Positions 54,351 through 62,829 of a DNA stretch of 64,000 bases are shown one piece after another; position 1 is the stretch's first letter, and each line of letters begins with the position of its first letter. Origin of the DNA: Novosphingobium sp. SCN 66-18 (GTDB lineage: Bacteria; Pseudomonadota; Alphaproteobacteria; Sphingomonadales; Sphingomonadaceae); assembly GCA_001725355.1 (NCBI GenBank), contig MEGD01000005.1, forward strand, positions 62,001 through 126,000, read 5' to 3'. The position numbers and the translations under genes are program-made. The notes under the pieces are model-generated. The model saw only the letters and a program-made list of their open reading frames with translations, did not search any database and was not told where the DNA came from.

Positions 54351-54712
54351 CAGGCTGCCGCCTCGCCCGTCGCGCAGGTCATCACGATCTCGCGCCGATC
54401 GTCGCTCCAGGCGATGGTCTTTATGTTCATCGCCTGGCCGCGCCAGCACAGGCGCAGATCTGGCGTCAGGCCGCTACGTGCCCGGATCGTCACGCGATAG
54501 ATCTGCACCGCGCGCAGCACGGCGTTCTGCAACGCCTCGTCGCCGCGCAGCGGCAACACCTCGGCCGCGACGTTGCCGGCGACATCGATCCAGTCGCGAT
54601 CGTCGCCATCGGGGCGCTTGCGCCCGCCCCGGCCGTTGTCGACCACGTTGCGTTGCTGGATGGCCAGCCGCTCGCGATAGCGGGCGGTCGCGCGTGCTGC
54701 GCCTGCCGTCAT
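54350..54712 (-). CDS. Phage head closure protein
   Basis: The 120-residue beta-barrel-type protein (RYRERLAIQQRNVVDNGRGGRKRPDGDDRDWIDVAG) matches the SPP1 gp16/head-tail adaptor family. It plugs the connector after DNA packaging. It overlaps the connector gene by 4 bases. Confidence 0.82.
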   Translation of the reverse strand: MTAGAARATARYRERLAIQQRNVVDNGRGGRKRPDGDDRDWIDVAGNVAAEVLPLRGDEALQNAVLRAVQIYRVTIRARSGLTPDLRLCWRGQAMNIKTIAWSDDRREIVMTCATGEAAA

Positions 54713-55257
54713 GCCAACCAGATCCGATGGTTTGCCAGGGCCGGCTCCAGATCGAAGGGCCGGTCATCGAACCGCGCGCGGATGGCGCGGAGCATCGCCA
54801 CGCGCACCGCCGGCGGTACGGCCGTTCCGTCCGCACCGTAACCGACCTGCAGCTGGATCTCGATCGCGTCCGGCAGGTTTGCGGGCTTGGGCCAGGTCAC
54901 TCCGGTTGCCGGGCGGACGCCCTGCTCGAGATCCGCGCCGAACAGCACGTAGGCGGCGGGATCAATCGTGGCTTCCGTACCATCGAGCGCCGTGTATGTG
55001 ATCGCGTCGACGCTGCGCACCGGGCCGATCGGCAGGTGCAGCAGATCCGCGAACGATGCGGCGGCCAGCTTCACCGTCTGGTTGATCAGACGGATCGAAG
55101 CCAGGCGTTCCACGTCCTCGCGCACGCCGGCGATCAGCGCGGATAGCTCCGTGTCGAAGCTATCGATGTCCGCATCGATGCGGACGAATTCCTTCACCGC
55201 CGCCAGCGTCAGCGGCTCGGCCGCCGGCGCTGTGACGATGGCAGGGCTGCTCCACAT
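54709..55257 (-). CDS. Head-tail connector protein (gp6-like)
   Basis: The 182-residue protein contains the gp6-like adaptor core LTLAAVKEFVRIDADIDSFDTELSALIAGVREDVE, then a beta part and the VPPAVRVAMLRAIRARFDD helix. It forms the first ring under the portal. It follows the 60-residue ORF by 3 bases. Confidence 0.83.
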   Translation of the reverse strand: MWSSPAIVTAPAAEPLTLAAVKEFVRIDADIDSFDTELSALIAGVREDVERLASIRLINQTVKLAAASFADLLHLPIGPVRSVDAITYTALDGTEATIDPAAYVLFGADLEQGVRPATGVTWPKPANLPDAIEIQLQVGYGADGTAVPPAVRVAMLRAIRARFDDRPFDLEPALANHRIWLA

Positions 55258-55260
55258 GGA

Positions 55261-55443
55261 TCAGCTGGCCGTCTTTGCCGTCTTTGCCGGCTCCTTCGGC
55301 GCAGCGGGCTCGGCCGAGATCGCGAAGCCGGCCTCGATCAGGCGCAGGGCCTCCGCGTCGTCCGCGAATTCGTGCAGATCGCCGGCGTGCAACGAAATGT
55401 TCGGTCCCGCGAGGGACGTCTTCATCTTCAACAGCATTGTCAT
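55261..55443 (-). CDS. Small phage protein between capsid and connector
   Basis: The 60-residue ORF (MKTSLAGPNISLHAGDLHEFADDAEALRLIEAGFA) has an acidic first half and a Lys/Ala tail (PKEPAKTAKTAS). Small proteins of this kind often occur after HK97-type capsid genes, sometimes annotated as DUF7210-like. No function is known. Confidence 0.65.
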   Translation of the reverse strand: MTMLLKMKTSLAGPNISLHAGDLHEFADDAEALRLIEAGFAISAEPAAPKEPAKTAKTAS

Positions 55444-55503
55444 TCTCCGGAATAGCGGGGCGGGCCGATGCGGCCCGCCCCGCGTTCGCTCATCCGGCCT
55501 GGA

Positions 55504-56802
55504 TCAGGCCAGCTTGAGGTGCTTGACGGCGTCCGCGTCGACCAGCTCGCCGTCGTAACGGACGAGGCCGGCCATGCCGATCTTCGGCCAGAAGCGCTCG
55601 CGGACGGTGCCGATCAGCGGCGAGCCCACCTTGCGCACCCAGTACCGGCTGAAGTCGCCGAAGATCACGGCGCGGTTGCCCGTGGCGATCGCCGGCACGT
55701 CGTCGTTGATCGAGTACGGCTTGTCGAGCAGCATTGACGGCGCGCTGATGCGCACATCGCCCATCTGCCAAAGGTAGTTGCCCTGGCCGTCCTTCAGCTT
55801 GCGCAGCGCAAGAAGCGTGGTGTCGGCGAACATCCAGCGGCACTTCGGGCTGCGGCGGTACGGCGCGCGCACCGAGTGCTGCAGGTCGAGCAGCTCGTCC
55901 GCGGCGATCGCGCCGGTGGCGGCGGCCGTCTTGCCGAGCGCCGATGCGGTAACGATGCCGTTGGGCTGGCTCGCGCCAGTGCCGGTGGTCAGGCGGGCAT
56001 TGGTGCGCCGGCCCAGGCGCTCGCCCAGGGCTTCGGCCAGGAACGATTCGAGATCGAACACCGAGTCCTGCATCAGCTCGAAGCTGATCTTCACCCACGG
56101 GGTCGCATCGACATAGGCGTCCAGCTGCTTCTGGCCGAACGTCAGGTCGCCGCTGTTGTCGTCGGTCAGGTCCGCGCCCTCGGCCAGCGCAGAAGCGGAA
56201 CCGCTGGTGTCGTCGTTGGTCGGGATGTCGAACTCGTTGCCCGATCCGGTCACGATCTCGCGCACGATGTTTCCATCGTACATCGGACCCCAGTCCTTCA
56301 TCGTCTTGACGATCTCGCGCGCCAGCTCGACCGGGACGGTATAACCGCCCGATGCCGCCGTGCCCGCCACCTGCACGCGCACTTCCGGATCGTGGCCGGC
56401 GCGCAGGATCGTGCGCTGTTCGTTGGTCAGCGCGCCGATGTCGGCGCCCGAACGCAGGAACGCGTCGAAGGCGTCGCGGTATTCGGCCTGGCGCTGTTCC
56501 TTCGCGCTCTTGCCGGGCTTGTCGCCGCCATCGTGGTCGCCGGCGGCGCGGGTCTCGATGTCATCGCCGTTCGGACGCTGGCGTTCGCGGCGCTCCTGGT
56601 CCTGGCGCTCGATCTCGGCCTGGCGCTCCTCGCGCGCGATCGACTTTTCCGTGGCGTCGAATTCGGCCATGATCTTGTCATGCCGCTCCTCGAGCTCCTT
56701 GGTGCGCGCTTCGTCGGTGTTCTTGGTGATCTCTTCGAGCGCGTCGCGGGCCTGGGTAACCAGCTTGCCCCGCTTTTCGTGCAGTTCGGTCAGACTTGCC
56801 AT
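55504..56802 (-). CDS. Major capsid protein, HK97 fold
   Basis: The 432-residue protein starts at ATG 56802 behind AGGAGAGAC. Residues 1-110 are a charged coiled-coil scaffold (delta domain) normally removed by the prohead protease. The capsid domain begins about VQVAGTAASGGYTVP and includes WVKISFELMQDSVFDLESF and the C-terminal VIFGDFSRYWVRKVG. An intrinsic-terminator hairpin lies just before its RBS. Confidence 0.95.
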   Translation of the reverse strand: MASLTELHEKRGKLVTQARDALEEITKNTDEARTKELEERHDKIMAEFDATEKSIAREERQAEIERQDQERRERQRPNGDDIETRAAGDHDGGDKPGKSAKEQRQAEYRDAFDAFLRSGADIGALTNEQRTILRAGHDPEVRVQVAGTAASGGYTVPVELAREIVKTMKDWGPMYDGNIVREIVTGSGNEFDIPTNDDTSGSASALAEGADLTDDNSGDLTFGQKQLDAYVDATPWVKISFELMQDSVFDLESFLAEALGERLGRRTNARLTTGTGASQPNGIVTASALGKTAAATGAIAADELLDLQHSVRAPYRRSPKCRWMFADTTLLALRKLKDGQGNYLWQMGDVRISAPSMLLDKPYSINDDVPAIATGNRAVIFGDFSRYWVRKVGSPLIGTVRERFWPKIGMAGLVRYDGELVDADAVKHLKLA

Positions 56803-56820
56803 CTGTCTCTCCTGGACATG

Positions 56821-56853
56821 AAAAAGCCCGCCGCCGGTTTCCCGGGGCGGGCT
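56821..56853 (-). terminator. Terminator-like hairpin before the capsid gene
   Basis: On the minus strand AGCCCGCC pairs with GGCGGGCT and is followed by TTTTT, 19 bases before the capsid ATG. Its 3' flank (CATGT, then GGAGA) is nearly the same as that of the hairpin at 63044-63075. Confidence 0.75.
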
Positions 56854-56902
56854 GCGAAGACGGGGAAAGCCCGTCACCTCCGGCCTTTCGGCCGGGTGAA
56901 AA

Positions 56903-57523
56903 TCAGATGCGGCGTTCGATCTGCGCTTGCCGTGCGCGCCGCTGCGCGATGCGGTTCATGGCGCCGGCCTTGTTGTGCTCGCGCCGCTCCGCGCGGGCAT
57001 GTTCCAGCGATCGCAGGCCGACCGTCGTGTCGGGGTACGCCGGCAGCGCGGTGTAGGTGATCTCGTAGAGCTCGGCTTCCAGGATCGTCCGGTGGGGCGG
57101 ATCGACCGTTTCGTCCCACTCGCATTTGCGGGTGCAGAAACCGAACGACATGCCCGGGATGTCGCCGCGATCGATCTGGATCGCCAGATCCTTGCCGTCC
57201 ATCGTCCCGGGCAGCTCATTCTCGAAGTACAGGCCCTGCTCGTCCTCGCGGAGCGTCAGGGTGCCGGCGCCGGTGCGCCCCATCACGCGGCCGATGTCGT
57301 GGCTGTGCAGCGCGACGACATCGTTCTCGCGCAGTGACTTCGAAAAGGCGCCCGGAGCGATTTCCTCGGTAAACCAGTTGCCGATCGTCGTGCGCGAATT
57401 GAAGCGGGCGGCATAGCCCCGCGCCGTCTGCACGCCGTTGTCGGCCGCGCGGCACTCCAGCTTGCTGGTAAAGGCGCGCGTCTCGCGCTCCTCGGCGCCT
57501 GGTTTAGTCTGCGGTGCCGGCAT
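56903..57523 (-). CDS. HK97-family prohead protease
   Basis: The 206-residue protein has the U35 protease pattern. GYAARFNSRTTIGNWFTEEIAPGAF comes first, the catalytic His is in ALHSHDIGRVMGR, and the Ser is in DIPGMSFGFCTRK. It cuts the capsid scaffold domain during head maturation. It overlaps the portal gene by 20 bases. Confidence 0.93.
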   Translation of the reverse strand: MPAPQTKPGAEERETRAFTSKLECRAADNGVQTARGYAARFNSRTTIGNWFTEEIAPGAFSKSLRENDVVALHSHDIGRVMGRTGAGTLTLREDEQGLYFENELPGTMDGKDLAIQIDRGDIPGMSFGFCTRKCEWDETVDPPHRTILEAELYEITYTALPAYPDTTVGLRSLEHARAERREHNKAGAMNRIAQRRARQAQIERRI

Positions 57524-58829
57524 CGGCAGGGTCCTTCGGGTCGGTTGTGTCGTTGGGGTCGGTGGTGTCGTTGGGGTCGGGCGGATCCGCGTTGTCCAGC
57601 GGCGGCCCGCCGTTGTGGCCCATCTGCGTCGGCATCGTGCCGAGCGGCACTGTTGCCTGCTGAACGTACAGCCTGGCGCCGGCGCCCGTCGGGTCTTTCG
57701 GGCGGTTCTCCAGCGCGCGTGCCTCGTCGGGCGTCAGCTGGCCCGTCAGGATCGCGCGGGCGAGGCCCTCGATCCTGTCCTTGAACGCGCCGCGCTGGAT
57801 CCCGTCCAGGTTGTGTTTGACGGTGCGCGAGCGCCGGCGCTGGCCGAACAGCTTCAGGTTCAGTTCGTCTTCCAGCGCCTTGCACCAGTGCGCGATCAGG
57901 TGCTTCACCAGCTGCAGGTCCTGCTGCTCGGTGTTGCTCATCGTGCCCTTGGACAGGTCGCCCAGGAAAACCGGCGGCATGCCGAATATCCGGCCGATCT
58001 CCTGAATCTGGAACAGGCGGGCCAGCGCCATTTGCCCCTTGTCGGGATCAGTGCCGACGGACTTGAGCGAATGGCCGGGCGGCATGCCGAAGAATGGCAG
58101 GCCAGCCGCCTTCGCCTGGTCGATCGCGCGTTTGATGTCGGCCTGGGCGCGCCGCAAAGCCTCCGCGCCGGTCGGCATCGGCCCCTCCAGCGCCAGCGGC
58201 GGGACGCCGCCGCCGGCGAAGAATGACGCCGCGAAGTCGTGCATCGCGATGGCCAGCGCGATCGCCTTGCGGCCCTTGTAGATCGGGCTGTAGACGTCCA
58301 GCTGGTTCGGGCGGAGCATGAACGGCACGTCGATCACGTCTGCAGCCGCATATTCCTTGCCGTCGAACCGATAGTAGCGACGCCCGTTGCGGCGGCCGAC
58401 AACCGTGTTCGTGGTGTCCATCGGCCACAGTGCCACCGGACGCGTGCCCTGGCGCTCGATCCACGTCAGCCCGCGGCCCGTCGTGAACACCTGCTGCCAG
58501 AAATACTGGCGCCAGCCGAAGCTGCTCCATTCGCTGTTCGGCGCTTCGTTCAGCAGCATCGCCAGCTCGCCGTCGATCTTGTCCTCGGATCGGTAGGCGT
58601 GAAGCGGCAGGCTCGCGTTGGTGCGGGACAGGAAACTTACCGCGCACAGCACCGCGGGCACTTCCAGCGCCGCCTCGATCGACACCGGCGGCAACTGGTT
58701 CGTGCGATCGAGCACGCCCAGCAGCGCGAGCAGCTCCTCGCTGTTCGCGCTCAGGCTGTACGCCGGGTTTTCCAGCGGATTGCCCGACCGGCGCTCTGCC
58801 GACATGCGCCGGTAGTCGTCTGGCGACAT
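57504..58829 (-). CDS. Phage portal protein (HK97 type)
   Basis: The 441-residue protein (start ATG 58829, sharing a base with the terminase stop) has the portal core: SFLSRTNASLPLHAYR, FGWRQYFWQQVFTTGRGLTWIER and IFGMPPVFLGDL. The C-terminus carries GHNGGPPLD (residues about 405-413) and a tandem DPNDTT repeat (57546-57580). It forms the dodecameric gate for DNA packaging. Confidence 0.94.
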   Translation of the reverse strand: MSPDDYRRMSAERRSGNPLENPAYSLSANSEELLALLGVLDRTNQLPPVSIEAALEVPAVLCAVSFLSRTNASLPLHAYRSEDKIDGELAMLLNEAPNSEWSSFGWRQYFWQQVFTTGRGLTWIERQGTRPVALWPMDTTNTVVGRRNGRRYYRFDGKEYAAADVIDVPFMLRPNQLDVYSPIYKGRKAIALAIAMHDFAASFFAGGGVPPLALEGPMPTGAEALRRAQADIKRAIDQAKAAGLPFFGMPPGHSLKSVGTDPDKGQMALARLFQIQEIGRIFGMPPVFLGDLSKGTMSNTEQQDLQLVKHLIAHWCKALEDELNLKLFGQRRRSRTVKHNLDGIQRGAFKDRIEGLARAILTGQLTPDEARALENRPKDPTGAGARLYVQQATVPLGTMPTQMGHNGGPPLDNADPPDPNDTTDPNDTTDPKDPADAGTAD

Positions 58830-60580
58830 CAATTCTGACCTGTCAGGCTGAAGTTGGGATCGTCCCAGGGAGAGGTCGGCACGGCTTCCTCCTCCTTGGC
58901 GATCGCCACGCCGATCGCGGCGATCAGCGCTACGGGATTGTCGATCTTGGCGGTTTCGCGCGGCTTGCGCGGATAGACGTTGTCCTTCGCGTCGGGCTGC
59001 GCGACAACGTTGTTGATCTGCCACTCCATCACCGGGCAGCCAGCGTGCGCGATCGTTCCGGCCTTTGTCAGCGCGTCGAGCTCTTTCATCGGCTCGCTGA
59101 AGTTCAGCACGATCGGGCGGTACTCGAGGACCGGGAAGCCCTCCTTCACCATCGTGGTTACCATGTAGGTGGCCTGGTGCGGGTCGTATGCCACCTGCTC
59201 CAACTGGAACATGCCGCGCACCTGGCGCAGCACTTCCAGGATCTCGTCGTAATCGATGATGTTGCCATCGGTGACGTTCAGCAGGCCCTGCGCGTCCCAG
59301 CCCTGGTACGCTTCGACCTTCAGCACCGTTTCCGACGGCACGAAATAGAACCCGATCCGGATGTACGGATCGTCGATCGACGGTTTCGCCGCGATCGGCG
59401 GGAACAGCAGCTCCAGCGCGGCGATATCGACCTTGCTGGCAAGGTCCAGGCTGGCGATGCACCGCCGGCCGCGCAGGCGCTCCAACTCGATCGCGTCGAT
59501 CGCGCGCACCGGAATGTCCGGATCGCGGCACTTCCTCCATGCTTCGACATCGAAGTAGGCCGCCTTTGCCGCAACCCACAGGTTCAGGTGCTTCGTCTTG
59601 AAGACGCCGACCTTGCGCGGGGTCGATATCGCGTCGCGCTGCCGCGCCTTCAGGAAGTCGGCCGAAACAGAAACGTCGTAATTCGGATTGGCCTTGCGGA
59701 GCGCGGCCTCCGATCGCCAATCGTCGTCCTCGTCGATCGTGTATTCGACGAAGAACGTCTCGTCGTCCAGCGGCGGGCCGCCGTTGTGGCCGATGCCGGC
59801 CAGCTTGCGCCGCTCTTCGTCGATCCGCGCGTAACAGGGTCCGGCAAGGTTATCGCCGGCGGTGGTGATCAGCACCTGCAGGGGCTGGTCGCGCGCGCCC
59901 ATGCCGGTCTGCATGCAGTCGACCTGCCCGTCGTCCGCGTGCTCGTGATATTCGTCGTGGATCGAGCAGCTCGGGCTTTGTCCGTCGCCCGGATCGCCGA
60001 CGATCGTCTCGAACTTGCTGTTGTCCTGGACCCGGGTGAGGTTCTTGGCGTTGACCTCGATCCCGAACCGCTGGAGCAGCGCCGGCGTGCGCTGCGCCAT
60101 CAGGCGGGCCGGGCCGAACACCTCCCATGCCTGCTTTTCGTTGGTCGCCCCGGAATAGACCTCGGCACCGAACTCGTTGTCGGCGCACAGCATGTAAAGG
60201 CCGATGCCGGCGGAGAGCGCAGACTTGCCGTTCTTGCGCGGCACGACCACGAACAGCACGCGGAACCGGCGAAGCCCGTCGCGCTTGCGCAGCCAGCCGA
60301 ACGTGCAGCACAGGATCCAGATCTGCCACGGCTCGAGGCGGATTGTCTCCTTCGATCGCGCCCACTTGCCCTTCGAGTGCGGCAGGCGCTCGATGAACTT
60401 GCATACGCGCGATGCCTGGTCCGCATCGAACCGGTGCGGGAAGTCCTTGCTCCGCTGCGCCTTCAGCTCATCCAGAAACCGCTGGCATTGCAGCCGGATC
60501 GACTTGCAGGCCGGTATCTTCCCCCGCGTTACCTCGCGCGCATAGCGCTGCGCGATCTCGGGATAGTTGCGGCTCTCCAC
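58829..60580 (-). CDS. Terminase large subunit
   Basis: The 583-residue protein has the packaging ATPase Walker A PRKNGKS (residues 114-120) and Walker B CSIHDE (205-210). The C-terminal nuclease region has acidic residues (IASLDLASKVDIAAL, DEILEVL, AYDPHQATYM). A GHNGGPPLDD insert at residues 264-273 is shared with the portal protein. It matches the HK97-type terminase paired with a P27-family small subunit. Confidence 0.95.
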   Translation of the reverse strand: MESRNYPEIAQRYAREVTRGKIPACKSIRLQCQRFLDELKAQRSKDFPHRFDADQASRVCKFIERLPHSKGKWARSKETIRLEPWQIWILCCTFGWLRKRDGLRRFRVLFVVVPRKNGKSALSAGIGLYMLCADNEFGAEVYSGATNEKQAWEVFGPARLMAQRTPALLQRFGIEVNAKNLTRVQDNSKFETIVGDPGDGQSPSCSIHDEYHEHADDGQVDCMQTGMGARDQPLQVLITTAGDNLAGPCYARIDEERRKLAGIGHNGGPPLDDETFFVEYTIDEDDDWRSEAALRKANPNYDVSVSADFLKARQRDAISTPRKVGVFKTKHLNLWVAAKAAYFDVEAWRKCRDPDIPVRAIDAIELERLRGRRCIASLDLASKVDIAALELLFPPIAAKPSIDDPYIRIGFYFVPSETVLKVEAYQGWDAQGLLNVTDGNIIDYDEILEVLRQVRGMFQLEQVAYDPHQATYMVTTMVKEGFPVLEYRPIVLNFSEPMKELDALTKAGTIAHAGCPVMEWQINNVVAQPDAKDNVYPRKPRETAKIDNPVALIAAIGVAIAKEEEAVPTSPWDDPNFSLTGQN

Positions 60581-60586
60581 ATCGAA

Positions 60587-60835
60587 CTAGGCGGCGCGGC
60601 GATGCTTTCGGCGCGTCCGCTTGCTGATGGTGAGCCGGTTGCTCCTGCGCTGCGGGCGGGCCTGAGTGCCGCGCGATCGCCGGCGGCTGCCGCGCAGGTC
60701 GACCGGCGTGGTGGCGCGCGCCAGGCGGAAATACTCATCGGCGATCGCCATCGATGGCGATCCCGCCGCGACGATCGACATGCCGCTGACGGCAGCCAAT
60801 GAGGCGGCCGCGAACAGGTAGCGCAGAATACGCAT
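60587..60835 (-). CDS. Small exported basic protein between terminase genes
   Basis: The 82-residue ORF begins with a signal-peptide-like stretch (MRILRYLFAAASLAAVSGMSIVAAG) and ends in a very basic Arg/Lys tail. Its position between the two terminase subunits is unusual. It could be spurious, but the start is well formed and it fits exactly into the gap. Confidence 0.5.
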   Translation of the reverse strand: MRILRYLFAAASLAAVSGMSIVAAGSPSMAIADEYFRLARATTPVDLRGSRRRSRGTQARPQRRSNRLTISKRTRRKHRRAA

Positions 60836-60846
60836 AGGGTGCTCCT

Positions 60847-61350
60847 TCAGAAGTCGTCGAAAGCGCCGGCCTGCGGCTTGTGGCCGCTGGCGATCCGCAG
60901 TGCGGCGGCGGGGTTGAGCATCAGCTCGGCAATGAGCGATTGCGCCTGGCGCATCGCGTCTGACAGCATGGCGGCCTCGGGCCGCGCCCGGATCAGCCGG
61001 GTGATGATCGACTCACCGTCGACCTTCTTGGCCGATTCCGTGTGATAGACGTCGCCTTCCACTTCCAGCACGGCCTGGTAGCGCTGGATCTGCTCCAGGC
61101 GCAGCGCCAGCAGCGCGACGTGTTCGGCGTAGTGCGGGCTCGATCGACCTTCCGCCTCAAGCATTCCCGCGATCGAGCGGAAATGCAGCTGCGCCAGGTC
61201 GCTCAGGTGCAGCGGCGCGATCATCGGGGCCTCTGGCGCCGGCGTGCCGATCGCGTTCTCGCGGTCGGCCCTGGTCGTGCCGGCCAGCGCCTTCAGCGCC
61301 GGGTCCTTCCGCTTCCGTCCAGATCCCGGCCGGGCGCCGCCTTTGCTCAT
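60847..61350 (-). CDS. Terminase small subunit, P27 family
   Basis: The 167-residue protein begins with the typical Gly/Arg/Lys-rich tail (SKGGARPGSGRKRKDPALKAL). It then shows HLSDLAQLHFRSIAGMLEAEG and a C-terminal helix pair (RPEAAMLSDAMRQAQSLIAEL), as in P27-family small terminases. It recognises the packaging site for the large subunit. Confidence 0.9.
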   Translation of the reverse strand: MSKGGARPGSGRKRKDPALKALAGTTRADRENAIGTPAPEAPMIAPLHLSDLAQLHFRSIAGMLEAEGRSSPHYAEHVALLALRLEQIQRYQAVLEVEGDVYHTESAKKVDGESIITRLIRARPEAAMLSDAMRQAQSLIAELMLNPAAALRIASGHKPQAGAFDDF

Positions 61351-61503
61351 GCGTCACCCCATTTTCGCCCAATTCGGCCTAAATCGTGGCGTTCAAGGGC
61401 CAAAGGGAGCGATCGCCGCGCAATTCAGCGCAGTGAACTTTTCCCCTTTGATATCGCCCACGCAAAAATTTGGCTGGTGGTCGGTGTCCGGGCAGCCGGC
61501 CGG

Positions 61504-61540
61504 TTTGTTTTGACCCCTCCCCCCTGCCGTTCAGCTTCGG
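61504..61540 (-). other. Candidate cos region
   Basis: In the 211-base gap between the HNH and small terminase genes the minus strand reads GGCAGGGGGGAGGGGTC (61512-61528), followed by AAAACAAACC. In HK97-like phages with an HNH gene next to a P27 terminase, cos lies in this gap. G-rich ends of this form are known. The rest of the gap has no gene. Confidence 0.35.
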
Positions 61541-61561
61541 GGCGGGTTTCATGAACGGCCG

Positions 61562-61876
61562 TCAAGACCGCCGGCGAGCCTCGGCGCGCTCGGCCTTCGA
61601 CTTGGCCTCGTGGCACGGCGTGCACAGCGCCTGCTTGTTCGGCCGGTCATCCCGGCCGCCCCAGGCCAGCGGTACCACGTGGTCGACCTCGTCGCTGGCC
61701 ACCTGCAGCCCGCGCTCGAGGCACACCCGGCAGAACGGCTCTTCGGCCAGCACTGCGGCGCGCTCGCGCATGCCAGCCCGCCCGCGCTTGCGTCGATCGA
61801 CAACCGCGCCCTGCGCCGCCCACGGCTTCGACGAGCGCGCACCAGGCGCACGAAAGACAGGAGGCTGTTGTGCCAC
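61562..61876 (-). CDS. HNH endonuclease
   Basis: The 104-residue protein has the HNH fold with two zinc-binding pairs: CRVC near residue 49 and CTPCH near residue 86, framing DEVDHVVPLAWGG and the Asn of RPNKQAL. HNH proteins beside terminase genes help cut DNA at cos during packaging. It follows the 80-residue ORF by 4 bases. Confidence 0.92.
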   Translation of the reverse strand: MAQQPPVFRAPGARSSKPWAAQGAVVDRRKRGRAGMRERAAVLAEEPFCRVCLERGLQVASDEVDHVVPLAWGGRDDRPNKQALCTPCHEAKSKAERAEARRRS

Positions 61877-61880
61877 GCGC

Positions 61881-62123
61881 TCAGTTTACCTCGACGCCCA
61901 AGGCCCCGAGGTCTGATTCCACAGCGCGCAGCCGCTTGCGCAGTTCGCCCAGCACGATCGACCGCACCAGGCCATGCATGACGTCGTCCTGCAACTCGCC
62001 GTCGATCAGCAAGCGCCATGCGTCGCCAAGCACCTGCTGCCGCTCGATGCATCGGATCTCGCCGAGCAAGCGCGTGCGCTCGTCATTCATTTGCTGCACC
62101 ATCGGCAGCTGTGACAGCCTCAC
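61881..62123 (-). CDS. Small phage protein
   Basis: The 80-residue ORF is predicted all helical (QMNDERTRLLGEIRCIERQQVLGDAWRLLI, VLGELRKRLRAVESDLGALGV). Its ATG overlaps the gam stop by 4 bases. No family is recognised; it lies in the early gene block. Confidence 0.6.
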   Translation of the reverse strand: MRLSQLPMVQQMNDERTRLLGEIRCIERQQVLGDAWRLLIDGELQDDVMHGLVRSIVLGELRKRLRAVESDLGALGVEVN

Positions 62124-62641
62124 GACGCGGCCCCGGCCAGGGTGCCGCCCTGCGCCACGCGCTCCACCACGAACACCGGCTCGCCGCCCTGGCGCGTGAA
62201 GCCCAGCGCCTTCAGCTCGGCCGCACGCTTGCCGTCCAGCGCCGTAAGGATGGCCTTGCGATCGAGCGACGTGGTCACGCGCAACAGCGCCTTGGCCCAG
62301 CGCAGGCCCTGCAGGCCCGCTTTGGCCTGGTCCTCGTCCTTCACACCCAGCGAGAAGCGCCCCGCCTTGGTGCCGACGGTGCAGCCGCCCAGCACCGTGG
62401 ACTTGCGCTTACCGCCCGTCAGCTCGGCCGCGTTGGCGGTCCACCACGGCTCCAGCTTTTCGCGGATCACCGCCCGCTCCAGCAACAGCGGCTCGAGCTG
62501 GCTATCGGCATCGGTGTTCGCGCGGGCGATCGCGGCATTGCGCGCCGTCTCGGTCGCTTCGATCATGCTCTCGATCGTGGCGAAGCGCTCGAGCATGCTG
62601 ATCGCCGCGCTGGTCGATCGTGGCGTGCGATGTCCGCTCAT
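62120..62641 (-). CDS. gam: Host-nuclease inhibitor Gam family protein
   Basis: The 173-residue protein has an N-terminal coiled coil (IESMIEATETARNAAIARANTDADSQLEPLLLERAVIREKL) followed by the Mu Gam signature region (KRKSTVLGGCTVGTKAGRFSLGVKD). Mu Gam binds DNA ends and blocks exonucleases; it is a Ku homologue. It would protect linear phage DNA from RecBCD or AddAB. Confidence 0.85.
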   Translation of the reverse strand: MSGHRTPRSTSAAISMLERFATIESMIEATETARNAAIARANTDADSQLEPLLLERAVIREKLEPWWTANAAELTGGKRKSTVLGGCTVGTKAGRFSLGVKDEDQAKAGLQGLRWAKALLRVTTSLDRKAILTALDGKRAAELKALGFTRQGGEPVFVVERVAQGGTLAGAAS

Positions 62642-62829
62642 CCTGTCACCGTTCCCGAAATGTCGAGGAGCACCGCGTCAAGCTGCGTCTGCCGCCTCAA
62701 TTGAAGTTCCGCCAGCCGGCCCGCCTCGATCTCGCTGATGACCTGGCACAGCAGGCGCTTCGTCACGCGTACTTCCGCCATGTCGTCGTCACCGGCGGCA
62801 ATCCGGCGCAGTTTCACGACGTCGATCAT
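62638..62829 (-). CDS. Small phage early protein
   Basis: The 63-residue ORF starts at ATG 62829 (MIDVVKLRRIAAGDDDMAEVRVTKRLL) and overlaps gam by 4 bases. It is helical and acidic to neutral. No family is recognised. Gene spacing supports expression with gam. Confidence 0.6.
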   Translation of the reverse strand: MIDVVKLRRIAAGDDDMAEVRVTKRLLCQVISEIEAGRLAELQLRRQTQLDAVLLDISGTVTG

